64,000 nt of DNA, taken from positions 1,947,001 to 2,011,000 of the forward strand of contig BPHB01000001.1 of NCBI GenBank assembly GCA_026003335.1. Reading direction: 5' to 3'. The notes under the pieces were generated by a model. That model saw nothing but the letters and a program-made list of their open reading frames with translations, was not told where the DNA came from and made no database searches. Made by a program: the position numbers and the translations under genes. Origin of the DNA: Chitinophagales bacterium. Its GTDB lineage: Bacteria > Bacteroidota > Bacteroidia > Chitinophagales > CAIOSU01. Positions 25,665 to 33,566 of the stretch are shown in pieces; positions within the stretch are counted from its first letter, which is position 1, and every line of letters starts with the position of its first letter.

Positions 25665-26669
25665 TCAGAAAAACAACGGATGGAAGATGACCTTGCCTCG
25701 CATGTTAAATTCCACAGCCGGAGCAGGCAGCTTAATCAGATTCAGCAGGTGCAGTAAAGCCTTCACTCCGGGTCTGCGGGTTTTAATGCGGGTGAAATCC
25801 ACATCCAGCGACAAGTAAAATTGTGCATACCGTTGCACATCACTTCGGTCAATCCTGTTTTCGGGCAGACATGCGCAGTAGGATAGCGACTGTGGTTGGG
25901 CACACCAACGGTTGGCAAAGCCTCCCAGCAAACCCTCTGCTCCGTAGCCTACTGCGATATTCAGCCACCGGGGAAAATGTCTTTTTCTCTTCATGAACGC
26001 ATGGATATTCAAAGAAGCCCAAACAGTAAGTGCATTATAATCTTTGACCACTGTCTCCGGAAATGAATTACCAAAAAGGTAGTTCGTTCTGCTGCGCAGA
26101 TTATGCGGATAGGATTGCGGAAAGCTGGACATCTTCAGGGTTATACGTTGCTCTTTCCAGGCCAGCTCCTGGGCAGCCATCAGCAACACCCCTCCTGCAT
26201 TGGCCAGCACATCCCAGCCTGAAAAGCCCCATTTAGCAGAAAACCCATCCAATATTTCAATGGATGACAACAGCACCAGAGCAGACAAGCTGCCCCCGAC
26301 AAGAGCGGTATGCTGCTTTACCCCGGACCACCGATACAAACCGGTTATCCAACGACTCATAAAATAGCCGGCATAGGCATGGCCGGCTTTATCCATACCA
26401 AGCCATTCACGGCCATCATTAAAAAAGTGAAAAGAGGAGCGGGACGCATCGCGATACCAGAAATAGCTCAAGCCCCCGAGCGCCCCTCCGTAAGTTGCCA
26501 GCATGCCACCGGTGACACCCCAAAACCGGCTATGGCTGAAGGAAGGTGCAAAATCTCTAACTCGCAAAGAATCCTCTTTGGAGCAAAGAGACTTTGCAAC
26601 ACACAGTATCATCACAAGGCAACCCGCACGGCTCCTTAAAGTGGAGGATGCATACTGCAAAAGCCCCAT
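25665..26669 (-). CDS. DUF2279 family predicted outer-membrane/periplasmic protein
   Basis: A 334-residue protein. An N-terminal hydrophobic segment (GCLVMILCVAKSLC) may be a signal peptide. The DUF2279 core (about 40-190) has YFWYRDASRSSFHFFNDG, WLGMDKAGHAYAGYFMSRW, and DGFSAKWGFSGWDVLANAGG with nearby conserved His and Asp. The C-terminal part has LFGNSFPETVVKDYNALTVW and WLNIAVGYGAEGLLGG. Its function is unknown. The conserved His/Asp positions could bind metal, but that is only a guess. The gene is convergent with the nuclease gene and lies beyond the mutase gene without evident cotranscription. Confidence 0.8.
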   Translation of the reverse strand: MGLLQYASSTLRSRAGCLVMILCVAKSLCSKEDSLRVRDFAPSFSHSRFWGVTGGMLATYGGALGGLSYFWYRDASRSSFHFFNDGREWLGMDKAGHAYAGYFMSRWITGLYRWSGVKQHTALVGGSLSALVLLSSIEILDGFSAKWGFSGWDVLANAGGVLLMAAQELAWKEQRITLKMSSFPQSYPHNLRSRTNYLFGNSFPETVVKDYNALTVWASLNIHAFMKRKRHFPRWLNIAVGYGAEGLLGGFANRWCAQPQSLSYCACLPENRIDRSDVQRYAQFYLSLDVDFTRIKTRRPGVKALLHLLNLIKLPAPAVEFNMRGKVIFHPLFF

Positions 26670-26735
26670 GCAGGAAAATTAATCAAATACCTTATTGTAT
26701 TGCCTGTGTGAAAGAGGTGCTGTGCAGAAAAGGAA

Positions 26736-28136
26736 TCAGCTCAGCAAGGTATTGCTAGCTTCTTTGAGCAGTTCCTTTACTCTTTTTTTGGTAGGGGCTT
26801 CTGCATAAACCCGCAGCACGGGCTCTGTGCCCGATGCGCGAATCATAACGGTTTCCTCTTCGCCCAAATAAAACTTAAAACCATCTATGTCCTCAACCCG
26901 GGTAATCTTACTGCTGCCCAGAGCAGTATATTTACCGTTTTTACAATTGGTGATGATTTTGTTTTTCAATTCATCGCTGAGGTGCAGGTCATTACGGTCA
27001 TATGCAAAAGGACCCACCACCTGATACACTTCTTTGATGAGCTGAGTCAGCGACTTGCCGGTTTTAGACACCATTTCCAGAATAACAAGGCCATCCCAGA
27101 CTCCATCCCGCTCCGGGATGTGCCCTTTTACGGCAATGCCCCCCGATTCTTCACCGCCCACAAGGACATCTTCCTTGTTCATGATCTCACAGATATACTT
27201 AAAGCCGATTTTGGTGGTCTGATGAGGCAGATTATATGCCGCACACATTTTTTTCACTTTGTTGGAAACAGAAAAAGCGGTGACCACCTTACCGCTCATA
27301 CCCCGGTATTTATGCAAATAATGTATGAGCAACAGGATAAGATGATGCGCATCAATGAAATTGCCCTTCTCATCAAACATACCCAGCCTGTCGGCATCTC
27401 CATCGGTAGCCAGACCGGCATCAATATCGCTTGACTTACGAATGAGGGATGCCAGTTCCTGGAGGTTTTTCTCAAGGGGCTCGGGAGCCTGCCCCTTAAA
27501 GGAAGGATTGTTGTCACAATGCAACAGAATGGCATCCGGTAATATTTTTCTAACAATATTCTGTCCGGCACCGTACATGGCATCATACGCTACTGTTATC
27601 CCTGAGCAGGTGATTGCCTGCAAGTCAAAATTCTTGCGGATGTGCTCGGCATAGAGCTCCTCCAGGTTGACATATTCTATCATGTTTTTTTTGATAAACT
27701 CCTGTACCGTACCCTCGACCGGAGCTGTTTTTTCGGGAATGAGGGCTTCTATTTCAGCTATGGTGGAAGCCGAAGCAGGTCCCCCGAAGCTGCCCTTGAT
27801 TTTATAGCCATTATAGGAGGGCGGGTTGTGGCTGGCGGTGATGATTATACCGAGGTCAGCGTGCAATGCTTTGGTACCAAAAGACACCATAGGGGTAGAA
27901 ACAAAGCTGTCAGCCAACTTGACACGAATGTTGTTGCGACACATTACCAGGGCAACCGTTTCCGCAAACATCTGCCCCCCGAAGCGGGTGTCATAACCCA
28001 CCACTACGGAAGGATTCATATTTTTTTCTTTTACCCAGCGTGCTGTGGCTTCAGCCACGCGGGTGACATTGTCTACGGTAAAATCTTTGGCAATGATGGC
28101 GCGCCAGCCATCCGTTCCAAATTTTATGGGAGTCAT
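26736..28136 (-). CDS. phosphoglucomutase/phosphomannomutase family protein
   Basis: A 466-residue alpha-D-phosphohexomutase, which moves phosphate between C1 and C6 of hexose phosphates through a phosphoserine. All four active-site elements are visible: FGTDGWRAI at the start, the phosphoserine loop ITASHNPPSYNGYK, the Mg-binding DGDADRLG, the sugar-binding GGEESGGI, and the phosphate-binding RASGTEPVLRVY. The family splits into PGM, PMM and GlmM types that cannot be separated by eye here. It is divergent from pcm, with an exact -7 element 23 bases upstream of its ATG. Confidence 0.93.
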   Translation of the reverse strand: MTPIKFGTDGWRAIIAKDFTVDNVTRVAEATARWVKEKNMNPSVVVGYDTRFGGQMFAETVALVMCRNNIRVKLADSFVSTPMVSFGTKALHADLGIIITASHNPPSYNGYKIKGSFGGPASASTIAEIEALIPEKTAPVEGTVQEFIKKNMIEYVNLEELYAEHIRKNFDLQAITCSGITVAYDAMYGAGQNIVRKILPDAILLHCDNNPSFKGQAPEPLEKNLQELASLIRKSSDIDAGLATDGDADRLGMFDEKGNFIDAHHLILLLIHYLHKYRGMSGKVVTAFSVSNKVKKMCAAYNLPHQTTKIGFKYICEIMNKEDVLVGGEESGGIAVKGHIPERDGVWDGLVILEMVSKTGKSLTQLIKEVYQVVGPFAYDRNDLHLSDELKNKIITNCKNGKYTALGSSKITRVEDIDGFKFYLGEEETVMIRASGTEPVLRVYAEAPTKKRVKELLKEASNTLLS

Positions 28137-28158
28137 TTCGTCTTAAATTTTAGGCAGG

Positions 28159-28166
28159 CAAAAATA
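28159..28166 (-). promoter_or_regulatory. -7 promoter element of the hexose-phosphate mutase gene
   Basis: The minus strand reads TATTTTTG, an exact TAnnTTTG match 23 bases upstream of the mutase ATG at 28136. Together with the plus-strand element at 28218 it makes a compact divergent promoter region. No matching -33 element was found at the usual distance. Confidence 0.45.
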
Positions 28167-28198
28167 AGCATATTGTGAAGCCGGCAGAATTCTGCCTA

Positions 28199-28225
28199 TT
28201 GCAAATGTATTTCGCATTACTTTTG
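28199..28225 (+). promoter_or_regulatory. promoter of pcm (TTG and TAnnTTTG)
   Basis: TACTTTTG at 28218-28225 is an exact -7 match. A TTG at 28199-28201 lies 16 bases upstream of it, a little short for the usual -33 spacing. The -7 element is 23 bases before the TTG codon at 28249, which fits that unusual start codon for pcm. Confidence 0.45.
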
Positions 28226-28248
28226 GAGATAAAGAAAAAGAAGCGACT

Positions 28249-28911
28249 TTGTACAGATTTAACCTTGACGACAACTACCGGCACAAAGGGCTCAGAAAAA
28301 AGCTGGTAGAATTGCTGAAAAGCAAAGGCATTACCAATGAGTCCGTTCTGGAAGCCATTGGACAGGTGCCCCGCCATTTTTTCTTTGAAACAGCCTTTAC
28401 CGAACACGCCTATGAAGATAAGGCCTTTCAGATCGGGGAGGGGCAGACCATTTCCCAGCCTTTCACGGTGGCATATCAAACACAACTGCTGGAAATAGCC
28501 CGAAGAGAAAAGGTACTGGAAGTAGGAACCGGCTCTGGCTACCAGGCCGCTGTGCTGGCATATCTGGGAGCTCGTGTGTTTACCATTGAACGGCATAAAA
28601 AGCTGTATGAGCGGGCACGGGCGTTGCTGGAAGCTATGCATGTGCACCACGTAAGACACTTCTATGGTGACGGCTTTGAAGGCTTGCCGGCTTACGCCCC
28701 TTTTGATAAAATCTTAATCACGGCTGCCGTACCCGAGTTTCCGGCCAGGCTGATGGAGCAACTTAAAATTGGCGGCTACCTGGTTATGCCTTTCGGCACC
28801 GGAGATGTGCAGAAGATGCAGCGCCTGACAAAAATTGACGACAACAAATTTGAAAAGGAAGAGTTTGATGATTTTAAGTTCGTTCCCATGTTGAAGGGTA
28901 AGGTCTACTAA
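28249..28911 (+). CDS. pcm: protein-L-isoaspartate O-methyltransferase
   Basis: A 220-residue repair enzyme that methylates L-isoaspartyl residues in damaged proteins using SAM. It has HKGLRKKLVELLKSKGI at the start, VPRHFFFE, IGEGQTISQPFTVAYQTQLL, the SAM motif VLEVGTGSGYQAAVLAYLG, and ITAAVPEFPARL. The start appears to be a TTG at 28249, as no in-frame ATG exists upstream of the family's conserved N-terminus. The length matches the family. The stop is 22 bases before the ABC permease ATG. Confidence 0.94.
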   Translation: MYRFNLDDNYRHKGLRKKLVELLKSKGITNESVLEAIGQVPRHFFFETAFTEHAYEDKAFQIGEGQTISQPFTVAYQTQLLEIARREKVLEVGTGSGYQAAVLAYLGARVFTIERHKKLYERARALLEAMHVHHVRHFYGDGFEGLPAYAPFDKILITAAVPEFPARLMEQLKIGGYLVMPFGTGDVQKMQRLTKIDDNKFEKEEFDDFKFVPMLKGKVY

Positions 28912-28933
28912 ATCATCACGCGTTGTACCCCGC

Positions 28934-30163
28934 ATGAATTGGTTGCTTAATGTACAGCTTGCCTTCAGGGCTATCCGTGGTAACATTCTAAGAGCCTCGC
29001 TGACTATCGCTATCATCGCTATAGGCATCATGGCACTGGTGGGCATTCTCACCGCAATTGAAAGCATTAAATCTTCCATTGTAATCAATCTTTCCTCCAT
29101 GGGAGCAAATACGTTTACCATACGCACCAAAGGTTTGTTTGCCCGCGGAGGACGCTCCGGTGAAGTAAAAGATCACCTGCCCGTCACCTATGAACAGGCC
29201 ATAACTTTCAAAGAAAGGTATCGCCACAATGCTCTCGTTTCGGTAAACACCCGGGCTTCCAGCACCGCGCAGGTAAAATTTGGCCAAAAGAAAACCAATC
29301 CCAACGTTACGGTAATGGGCGTGGACGAAAACTATCTTATCGTATCATCCTATAAACTAAAGTCCGGAAGAAATTTTTCGCGCTTTGAACTTCAGACAGG
29401 CTTCAATGTATGTATTTTAGGAAGTGGCGTAGTTAAACATTTGTTTGATGCCAAGGACACTATTGAAAACAAAGAGGTTTCCCTCGGGAATGTGCGCTAT
29501 AAGGTGATCGGTATTCTGGAAGAAAAAGGCGCCAGCATGGTGGGGAGCGACAACGTAGTGCTGGTCACCGTGCAGAATGCGCGCAAAGTGTTTCCAGCTT
29601 CAGTAAATAAATATGCCGTAAGTGTGGCTGTGGATGATCCGGAAGCACTGGAGCCTGCTATTGACGAGGCCCGAGGCCTTTTTCGCAATATCCGCAGGTT
29701 GTCGCCTGCCGAGGAAGATGATTTTGACATCAGCCGCAGCGATAAGCTGGCAACCACGGTTATTGATAACTTGCGATATGTAACCATGGCGGCTACCGTT
29801 ATCGGCATTGTTACGCTTATAGCCGCTGGTATAGGATTAATGAATATTATGCTTGTTGCGGTGGCTGAGCGCACCCGTGAGATTGGCATCAGCAAAGCCA
29901 TCGGAGCCACCAACCGCATCATTAAAGCGCAGTTCCTCACAGAGTCAGTCGTAATTTGTCAGCTAGGTGGCATCTTCGGTATCATACTGGGAGTAATTGC
30001 CGGAAATCTGGTTTCTTTATTTTTAAAAGGAACCTTTATTGTACCATGGTTATGGGTAAGCGGTGGCTTTGCTTTTTGTTTCCTAGTAGGTTTGGCAGCC
30101 GGACTTTATCCTGCGGTGAAAGCCTCACGCTTAGATCCCATAGAAGCCCTGCGCTATGAATAA
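28934..30163 (+). CDS. MacB/FtsX-type ABC transporter permease
   Basis: A 409-residue permease of the MacB family. One N-terminal transmembrane helix (ASLTIAIIAIGIMALVGILTA) is followed by a periplasmic domain of ~240 residues (MacB_PCD type, with ITFKERYRHNALVSVN and VTVMGVDENY). Three C-terminal helices carry the FtsX core, with ERTREIGISKAIGAT and GLYPAVKASRLDPIEALRYE. Such permeases pair with a MacB/LolD-type ATPase to move lipoproteins, peptides or drugs or to transmit mechanical signals. No ATPase gene lies in the window, so the partner must be encoded elsewhere. Confidence 0.92.
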   Translation: MNWLLNVQLAFRAIRGNILRASLTIAIIAIGIMALVGILTAIESIKSSIVINLSSMGANTFTIRTKGLFARGGRSGEVKDHLPVTYEQAITFKERYRHNALVSVNTRASSTAQVKFGQKKTNPNVTVMGVDENYLIVSSYKLKSGRNFSRFELQTGFNVCILGSGVVKHLFDAKDTIENKEVSLGNVRYKVIGILEEKGASMVGSDNVVLVTVQNARKVFPASVNKYAVSVAVDDPEALEPAIDEARGLFRNIRRLSPAEEDDFDISRSDKLATTVIDNLRYVTMAATVIGIVTLIAAGIGLMNIMLVAVAERTREIGISKAIGATNRIIKAQFLTESVVICQLGGIFGIILGVIAGNLVSLFLKGTFIVPWLWVSGGFAFCFLVGLAAGLYPAVKASRLDPIEALRYE

Positions 30164-30217
30164 CCTTTTGTAAAATTGCATCCGCCATTATTTGATACGA
30201 TTTTAAGCACTCCTCAT

Positions 30218-31135
30218 ATGAACACAAAAACGTACCTGCTACTCCTGGCACTTTTCTCCACCATCCTGACATTTGCACAGAATAACACATCTGTTCCGGA
30301 ACCAATACAGGTGGAAGATATCGTAAAAACCATCAGCCGTGGCAATCAGCCCGGTTTAAAGGTGCTTCTTTATCAAACCGAGAAAAAGGACGCTGAGTCG
30401 CAATGGGATGCTCTGCTCAGAAAAAAAGCCAAGGCAAAAACCGAAAACGCACAGAATGAGATTATAGCCCGCGGCATCACCCTCAAAGAGGTAAGCAACC
30501 GCCCTTTGAATATTTATGCAGTATTTAATCCTTATGCGGACTATGTGGAGATGTATGTTTTCTTTGAAACAGATAGTGTATTTCTCACGAAAACCGTAAA
30601 TGAAACGGAATACCTTTCAGCACGAAAGTTTGTTAGGGATTTCGCTGTACAAACCTACCGTGAAGCAGTGTCCGATCAGATAAAAACAGAGGAAAAAAAT
30701 CTCAGCTCGCTGGAGAAAGAATTAAAAAAACTGCAGAAAGAAAATGACTGTCTTCATGAACAAATCAACAAAGAGAAACGCAATGTTGACAATAACAACG
30801 AAAAAATAAGCATGCTCAAACTGGATCAGCAAAGAGTGCGGCAGCTGATACAAACTCAGAAAACAGAACTTGACCAGCTCCGGGATGCCAGCACTTCTGA
30901 AGAAGTGATTAAGGCAGAAGAAAAAAAGCTCAAAGCACTGGAGAAAGAGCTTACCCGGCTGGAAAAGGATGAAGACCAGCTACGCCGCAACAATGCAAAA
31001 AATGAAACCGTCATCCGGCATTATGAACGTGACCTTGCCGACAATGCATCCGCTACAGAACGGAAAAGACAAGAAATCAACGCCCAAAAAATGTTATTGA
31101 CCAATCTGCGCAACATGTTGAAAGCCATTCAATAG
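30218..31135 (+). CDS. secreted coiled-coil protein of unknown function
   Basis: A 305-residue protein. The signal peptide begins at the chosen ATG (MNTKTYLLLLALFSTILTFAQ); 14 more codons could be read upstream from a weaker start. A globular part (about 22-150) contains GLKVLLYQTEKKDAESQWDAL and NPYADYVEMYVFFETDSVF. From about 155 to 300 the sequence is heptad-rich and highly charged (SSLEKELKKLQKEND, LKALEKELTRLEKDEDQLRR), a long coiled coil. I do not recognise the family. It is 54 bases downstream of the ABC permease and could be a periplasmic partner or scaffold. It ends immediately next to the convergent DUF6913-like gene. Confidence 0.75.
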   Translation: MNTKTYLLLLALFSTILTFAQNNTSVPEPIQVEDIVKTISRGNQPGLKVLLYQTEKKDAESQWDALLRKKAKAKTENAQNEIIARGITLKEVSNRPLNIYAVFNPYADYVEMYVFFETDSVFLTKTVNETEYLSARKFVRDFAVQTYREAVSDQIKTEEKNLSSLEKELKKLQKENDCLHEQINKEKRNVDNNNEKISMLKLDQQRVRQLIQTQKTELDQLRDASTSEEVIKAEEKKLKALEKELTRLEKDEDQLRRNNAKNETVIRHYERDLADNASATERKRQEINAQKMLLTNLRNMLKAIQ

Positions 31136-31696
31136 CTAAACTCCAGCGGGTTCGTGCTGCCGGGGCCTTATGATACGCAGGTAGTGGTCAATTTGGGCAA
31201 TCAGATGCTGAATGTCTTTGGTGGTGCCCGTTTCTATCATCAGATCGTAGCAATCTGATTTATCGGCCTCATAACGGCCTACGCGAAAGGTAGCGCGGGA
31301 AAGCGCAGCCATATACTCCAGGGGCAGGCATTCTTCCGTACAGAGACTTATCAGTATGTCAACCCGGCTTTCCATAATCTCGCTTGCCAGCGGGTGTTTG
31401 GGTATAAAAAGCCAGCTGATGTTTTTCCGGGTCATATAGGGAAAAGGCAGTGATGTTGTTCCCTTGCGTTCCTGGTTCAGATAGGCAAACAGGCGAACAT
31501 GCTTGTCTTCAGAGCGCAACTTTTGAAAAAAGTTCTTTACCGGCTGAACATGTTCGGGCTGGGAGGCATCAAACAATATGATAATAGAGTCGGCATCCGT
31601 ATAACCAGAGGTGCGGTGAGGCACAGGATGCTTCTTTAATTTCCTTTTCAGAACATATCGGTGCAGTTTACGTCTTAATCCTTTGAATAGCATCAT
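31136..31696 (-). CDS. DUF6913-like protein, translationally coupled to accA
   Basis: A 186-residue cytosolic protein with a basic N-terminus ([19 protein letters not shown]). An alpha/beta fold follows with [42 protein letters not shown] and [18 protein letters not shown]. These stretches resemble the Bacteroidetes DUF6913 family as I remember it; a profile search would settle the name. Its ATG overlaps the accA stop (ATGA), so it is made together with the carboxyltransferase. Function is unknown. A role near fatty-acid synthesis is inferred from coupling alone. Confidence 0.7.
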   Translation of the reverse strand: MMLFKGLRRKLHRYVLKRKLKKHPVPHRTSGYTDADSIIILFDASQPEHVQPVKNFFQKLRSEDKHVRLFAYLNQERKGTTSLPFPYMTRKNISWLFIPKHPLASEIMESRVDILISLCTEECLPLEYMAALSRATFRVGRYEADKSDCYDLMIETGTTKDIQHLIAQIDHYLRIIRPRQHEPAGV

Positions 31697-32679
31697 GCCG
31701 GAGGAGATTTCTGTTTGCGGCCCGATGAGGCCTCCGCAAACACACCCATAGCAGAAAATTTCGCAATGCGCCTGGCGATTCTCTCATCGGCCGGAATTTT
31801 CTTTAAGGCAGCCAGCTGTCGCGTAAGATATTTTTTAACATTCCTCGCCATCAGCTCCGGATCATGATGCGCTCCGCCAAGGGGCTCTTTGATGATATCA
31901 TCAATAAGGCCGGCTTTGAGCATATGATCAGCCGTGAGCTTAAGTGCTTCGGCAGCGTCTTCCTTATGTTCCCAGCTACGCCACAGAATAGAAGAACACG
32001 ACTCAGGTGATATAACCGAATACCATGTATTTTCCAGCATAGCCACCTTGTCGCCAATGCCAATACCCAGGGCGCCACCGGAAGCCCCCTCACCTATGAT
32101 AACACAAACTATCGGTACGCGCAGCCGCATCATTTCGTAAATGTTCCGGGCAATGGCTTCTGCCTGTCCCCGCTCTTCGGCTTCCAGGCCCGGGTAGGCT
32201 CCGGGCGTATCAATGAAGCTAATAACCGGCCGGTTGAATTTTTCAGCCAGCTTCATCAGACGCAATGCCTTGCGATAACCTTCCGGATTTGCCATACCAA
32301 AATTGCGATATTGCCGCATCTTGGTATTGATCCCTTTCTGGTGGCCGATAAACATGACTTTCTGCCCGTCTATATCTCCAAAGCCTCCTACAATAGCTTT
32401 ATCGTCCGCAAAATGACGGTCGCCATGCAACTCAATAAACTTCCGGCTGATTTTTTCAATATAAAATAACGTGTACGGACGGTCAGGGTGGCGTGAAATC
32501 TGCACTCGTTGCCAGCCGGTGAGGTTGCGATAAATTTTTCTTTTCTGCAGCCGGATTTGTTCTTCCAGCTCTTTTATCATCCCCACCAGCGCATCGGTAT
32601 CTTCTCCGGCTTTGCTTTTCAGATTTTCCAGTTGCTCCTGCAGCTCAGCTATGGGCTTTTCAAAGTCCAGATAGGTCAT
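31693..32679 (-). CDS. accA: acetyl-CoA carboxylase, carboxyltransferase subunit alpha
   Basis: A 328-residue subunit that, with AccD, transfers carboxyl from biotin to acetyl-CoA to make malonyl-CoA for fatty acids. Recognisable parts are the N-terminal [20 protein letters not shown] and [15 protein letters not shown]. The carboxyltransferase core holds [56 protein letters not shown] and [12 protein letters not shown]. The ATG at 32679 is the family start; an open frame running 33 codons further upstream crosses a terminator and is not plausible. It lies downstream of the tRNA-Asp terminator and overlaps the DUF6913-like gene by four bases. Confidence 0.96.
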   Translation of the reverse strand: MTYLDFEKPIAELQEQLENLKSKAGEDTDALVGMIKELEEQIRLQKRKIYRNLTGWQRVQISRHPDRPYTLFYIEKISRKFIELHGDRHFADDKAIVGGFGDIDGQKVMFIGHQKGINTKMRQYRNFGMANPEGYRKALRLMKLAEKFNRPVISFIDTPGAYPGLEAEERGQAEAIARNIYEMMRLRVPIVCVIIGEGASGGALGIGIGDKVAMLENTWYSVISPESCSSILWRSWEHKEDAAEALKLTADHMLKAGLIDDIIKEPLGGAHHDPELMARNVKKYLTRQLAALKKIPADERIARRIAKFSAMGVFAEASSGRKQKSPPA

Positions 32680-32725
32680 ACAAAAACATCTTAACCAGCA
32701 CTCAAAGGTAAGCAGTCGGTTTGGA

Positions 32726-32760
32726 AACAAAAAAACCCCGGTACGCTTGCCATACCGGGG
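32726..32760 (-). terminator. rho-independent terminator of tRNA-Asp
   Basis: Read on the minus strand, a perfect 8-bp stem (CCCCGGTA / TACCGGGG, 9-base loop) is followed at once by a T-rich tract interrupted once by a G. It is 25 bases past the 3' end of tRNA-Asp and 47 bases before the accA ATG. It would separate tRNA from accA transcription and is the clearest intrinsic terminator in the window. Confidence 0.85.
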
Positions 32761-32784
32761 CTGGATTACACATCCCAAGGGTTG

Positions 32785-32858
32785 CGGACCGGACGGGACT
32801 CGAACCCGCGACCTCTGCCGTGACAGGGCAGCATTCTAACCAACTGAACTACCGGTCC
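32785..32858 (-). tRNA. tRNA-Asp (GTC anticodon)
   Basis: The minus strand folds as a tRNA of 74 nt without CCA. The acceptor stem is GGACCGG / CCGGTCC with discriminator G. The D-loop reads AGTTGGTTA. The anticodon stem is CTGCC / GGCAG around the loop CTGTCAC, giving anticodon GTC. The T-arm reads GCGGG-TTCGAGT-CCCGT. The tRNA explains a spurious short open frame on the opposite strand. Confidence 0.97.
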
Positions 32859-32878
32859 TCAACTACTCAAAGCGAGGG

Positions 32879-32886
32879 CAAATATA
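32879..32886 (-). promoter_or_regulatory. -7 promoter element of tRNA-Asp
   Basis: TATATTTG on the minus strand is an exact TAnnTTTG match located 20 bases upstream of the mature tRNA 5' end, a suitable distance for a short precursor leader. No -33 element is clear. Confidence 0.5.
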
Positions 32887-33096
32887 CTTCGTTTTTTTTC
32901 TCTTTTTATAAATACAACCACCCAGTTGTATCCTTTAAAGCATATACCATTGCCCTTCCTCATACATCTGGCATTAGCTGTAAAGTTTGATGAAAATCCA
33001 CCTGATTTATGGTATCCTGTCAGAAGGATTTCGGTCAGCAGGTATTTTTTCCCGCCAAGCTTTATTTGCACATGATTACACTTCCATAAATTCTTT

Positions 33097-33133
33097 TTGG
33101 AAACTTTCAGACATGTTGGAAACTTTCAGACAT
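33097..33133. repeat. perfect 18-bp tandem direct repeat upstream of ArsR-type regulator
   Basis: TTGGAAACTTTCAGACAT occurs at 33097-33114 and again at 33116-33133, identical and 19 bases apart. It lies 97 bases before the regulator ATG within a 371-bp gene-free stretch (32859-33229) that otherwise shows only the tRNA promoter. Identity over all 18 bases and the two-turn spacing suggest a paired protein-binding site, possibly for the adjacent regulator. A simple duplication is the alternative. Confidence 0.7.
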
Positions 33134-33229
33134 ACAAAAAAATGAAAGGATGTTCAGGAAGTTCAAATATGAGTAGTATTTTTACCCTAAGTCAAATTAC
33201 CTATACTTTGAGTTTAAATTTTTTACTCT

Positions 33230-33535
33230 ATGAGCTATCTGAACAAAACCCAAAATGATCTCCTCCGGAACATGAAAATGAAAATCCGGGCGCTCAATCA
33301 TCCACTCCGTCAGAAGATGCTGGTTCTGATTAAGAAGCACAAAAACCGGATGAATGTTACGGATATTTACGTCAGACTAAGAATTGAGCAATCGGTAGCA
33401 TCGCAGCATTTGGCGATATTGCGTCATGCCGGTTTGGTGAGCACCAAACGGGAGGGAAAGACCATCTGGTACAGCGTAAATGAAGAGGCGATCCAGAAAC
33501 TACTAAAGGTGTGCGAGCAAGCTCAGAGCACCTGA
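33230..33535 (+). CDS. ArsR-family winged-helix transcriptional regulator
   Basis: A 101-residue regulator. The wHTH core runs from about 15 to 90: IRALNHPLRQKMLVLIKKH, VTDIYVRLRIEQSVASQHLAILR (recognition helix SVASQHLAIL), then the wing GLVSTKREGKTIWYSVNEEA. The ELCVCDL-type metal-binding motif of ArsR/SmtB is missing and only one Cys is present near the end. It is therefore probably a non-metal-sensing member such as the SdpR or biofilm-repressor types. A tandem repeat lies upstream and the amine-utilisation operon ends convergently 32 bases downstream. Control of either is an inference. Confidence 0.88.
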   Translation: MSYLNKTQNDLLRNMKMKIRALNHPLRQKMLVLIKKHKNRMNVTDIYVRLRIEQSVASQHLAILRHAGLVSTKREGKTIWYSVNEEAIQKLLKVCEQAQST

Positions 33536-33566
33536 GCACACCTACAAAGGGTTATGTTTCATTTGT

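Noticed and set aside
25645-25680. Inverted repeat CTGATG / CATCAG between convergent genes as terminator
   Set aside because: The stem is short, and the following run is A-rich on the plus strand with no T-tract on either transcript.
32721-32990. Plus-strand open frame of 89 codons containing [20 protein letters not shown]
   Set aside because: It is the reverse complement of tRNA-Asp and its terminator; this is a well-known spurious translation of tRNA sequence.
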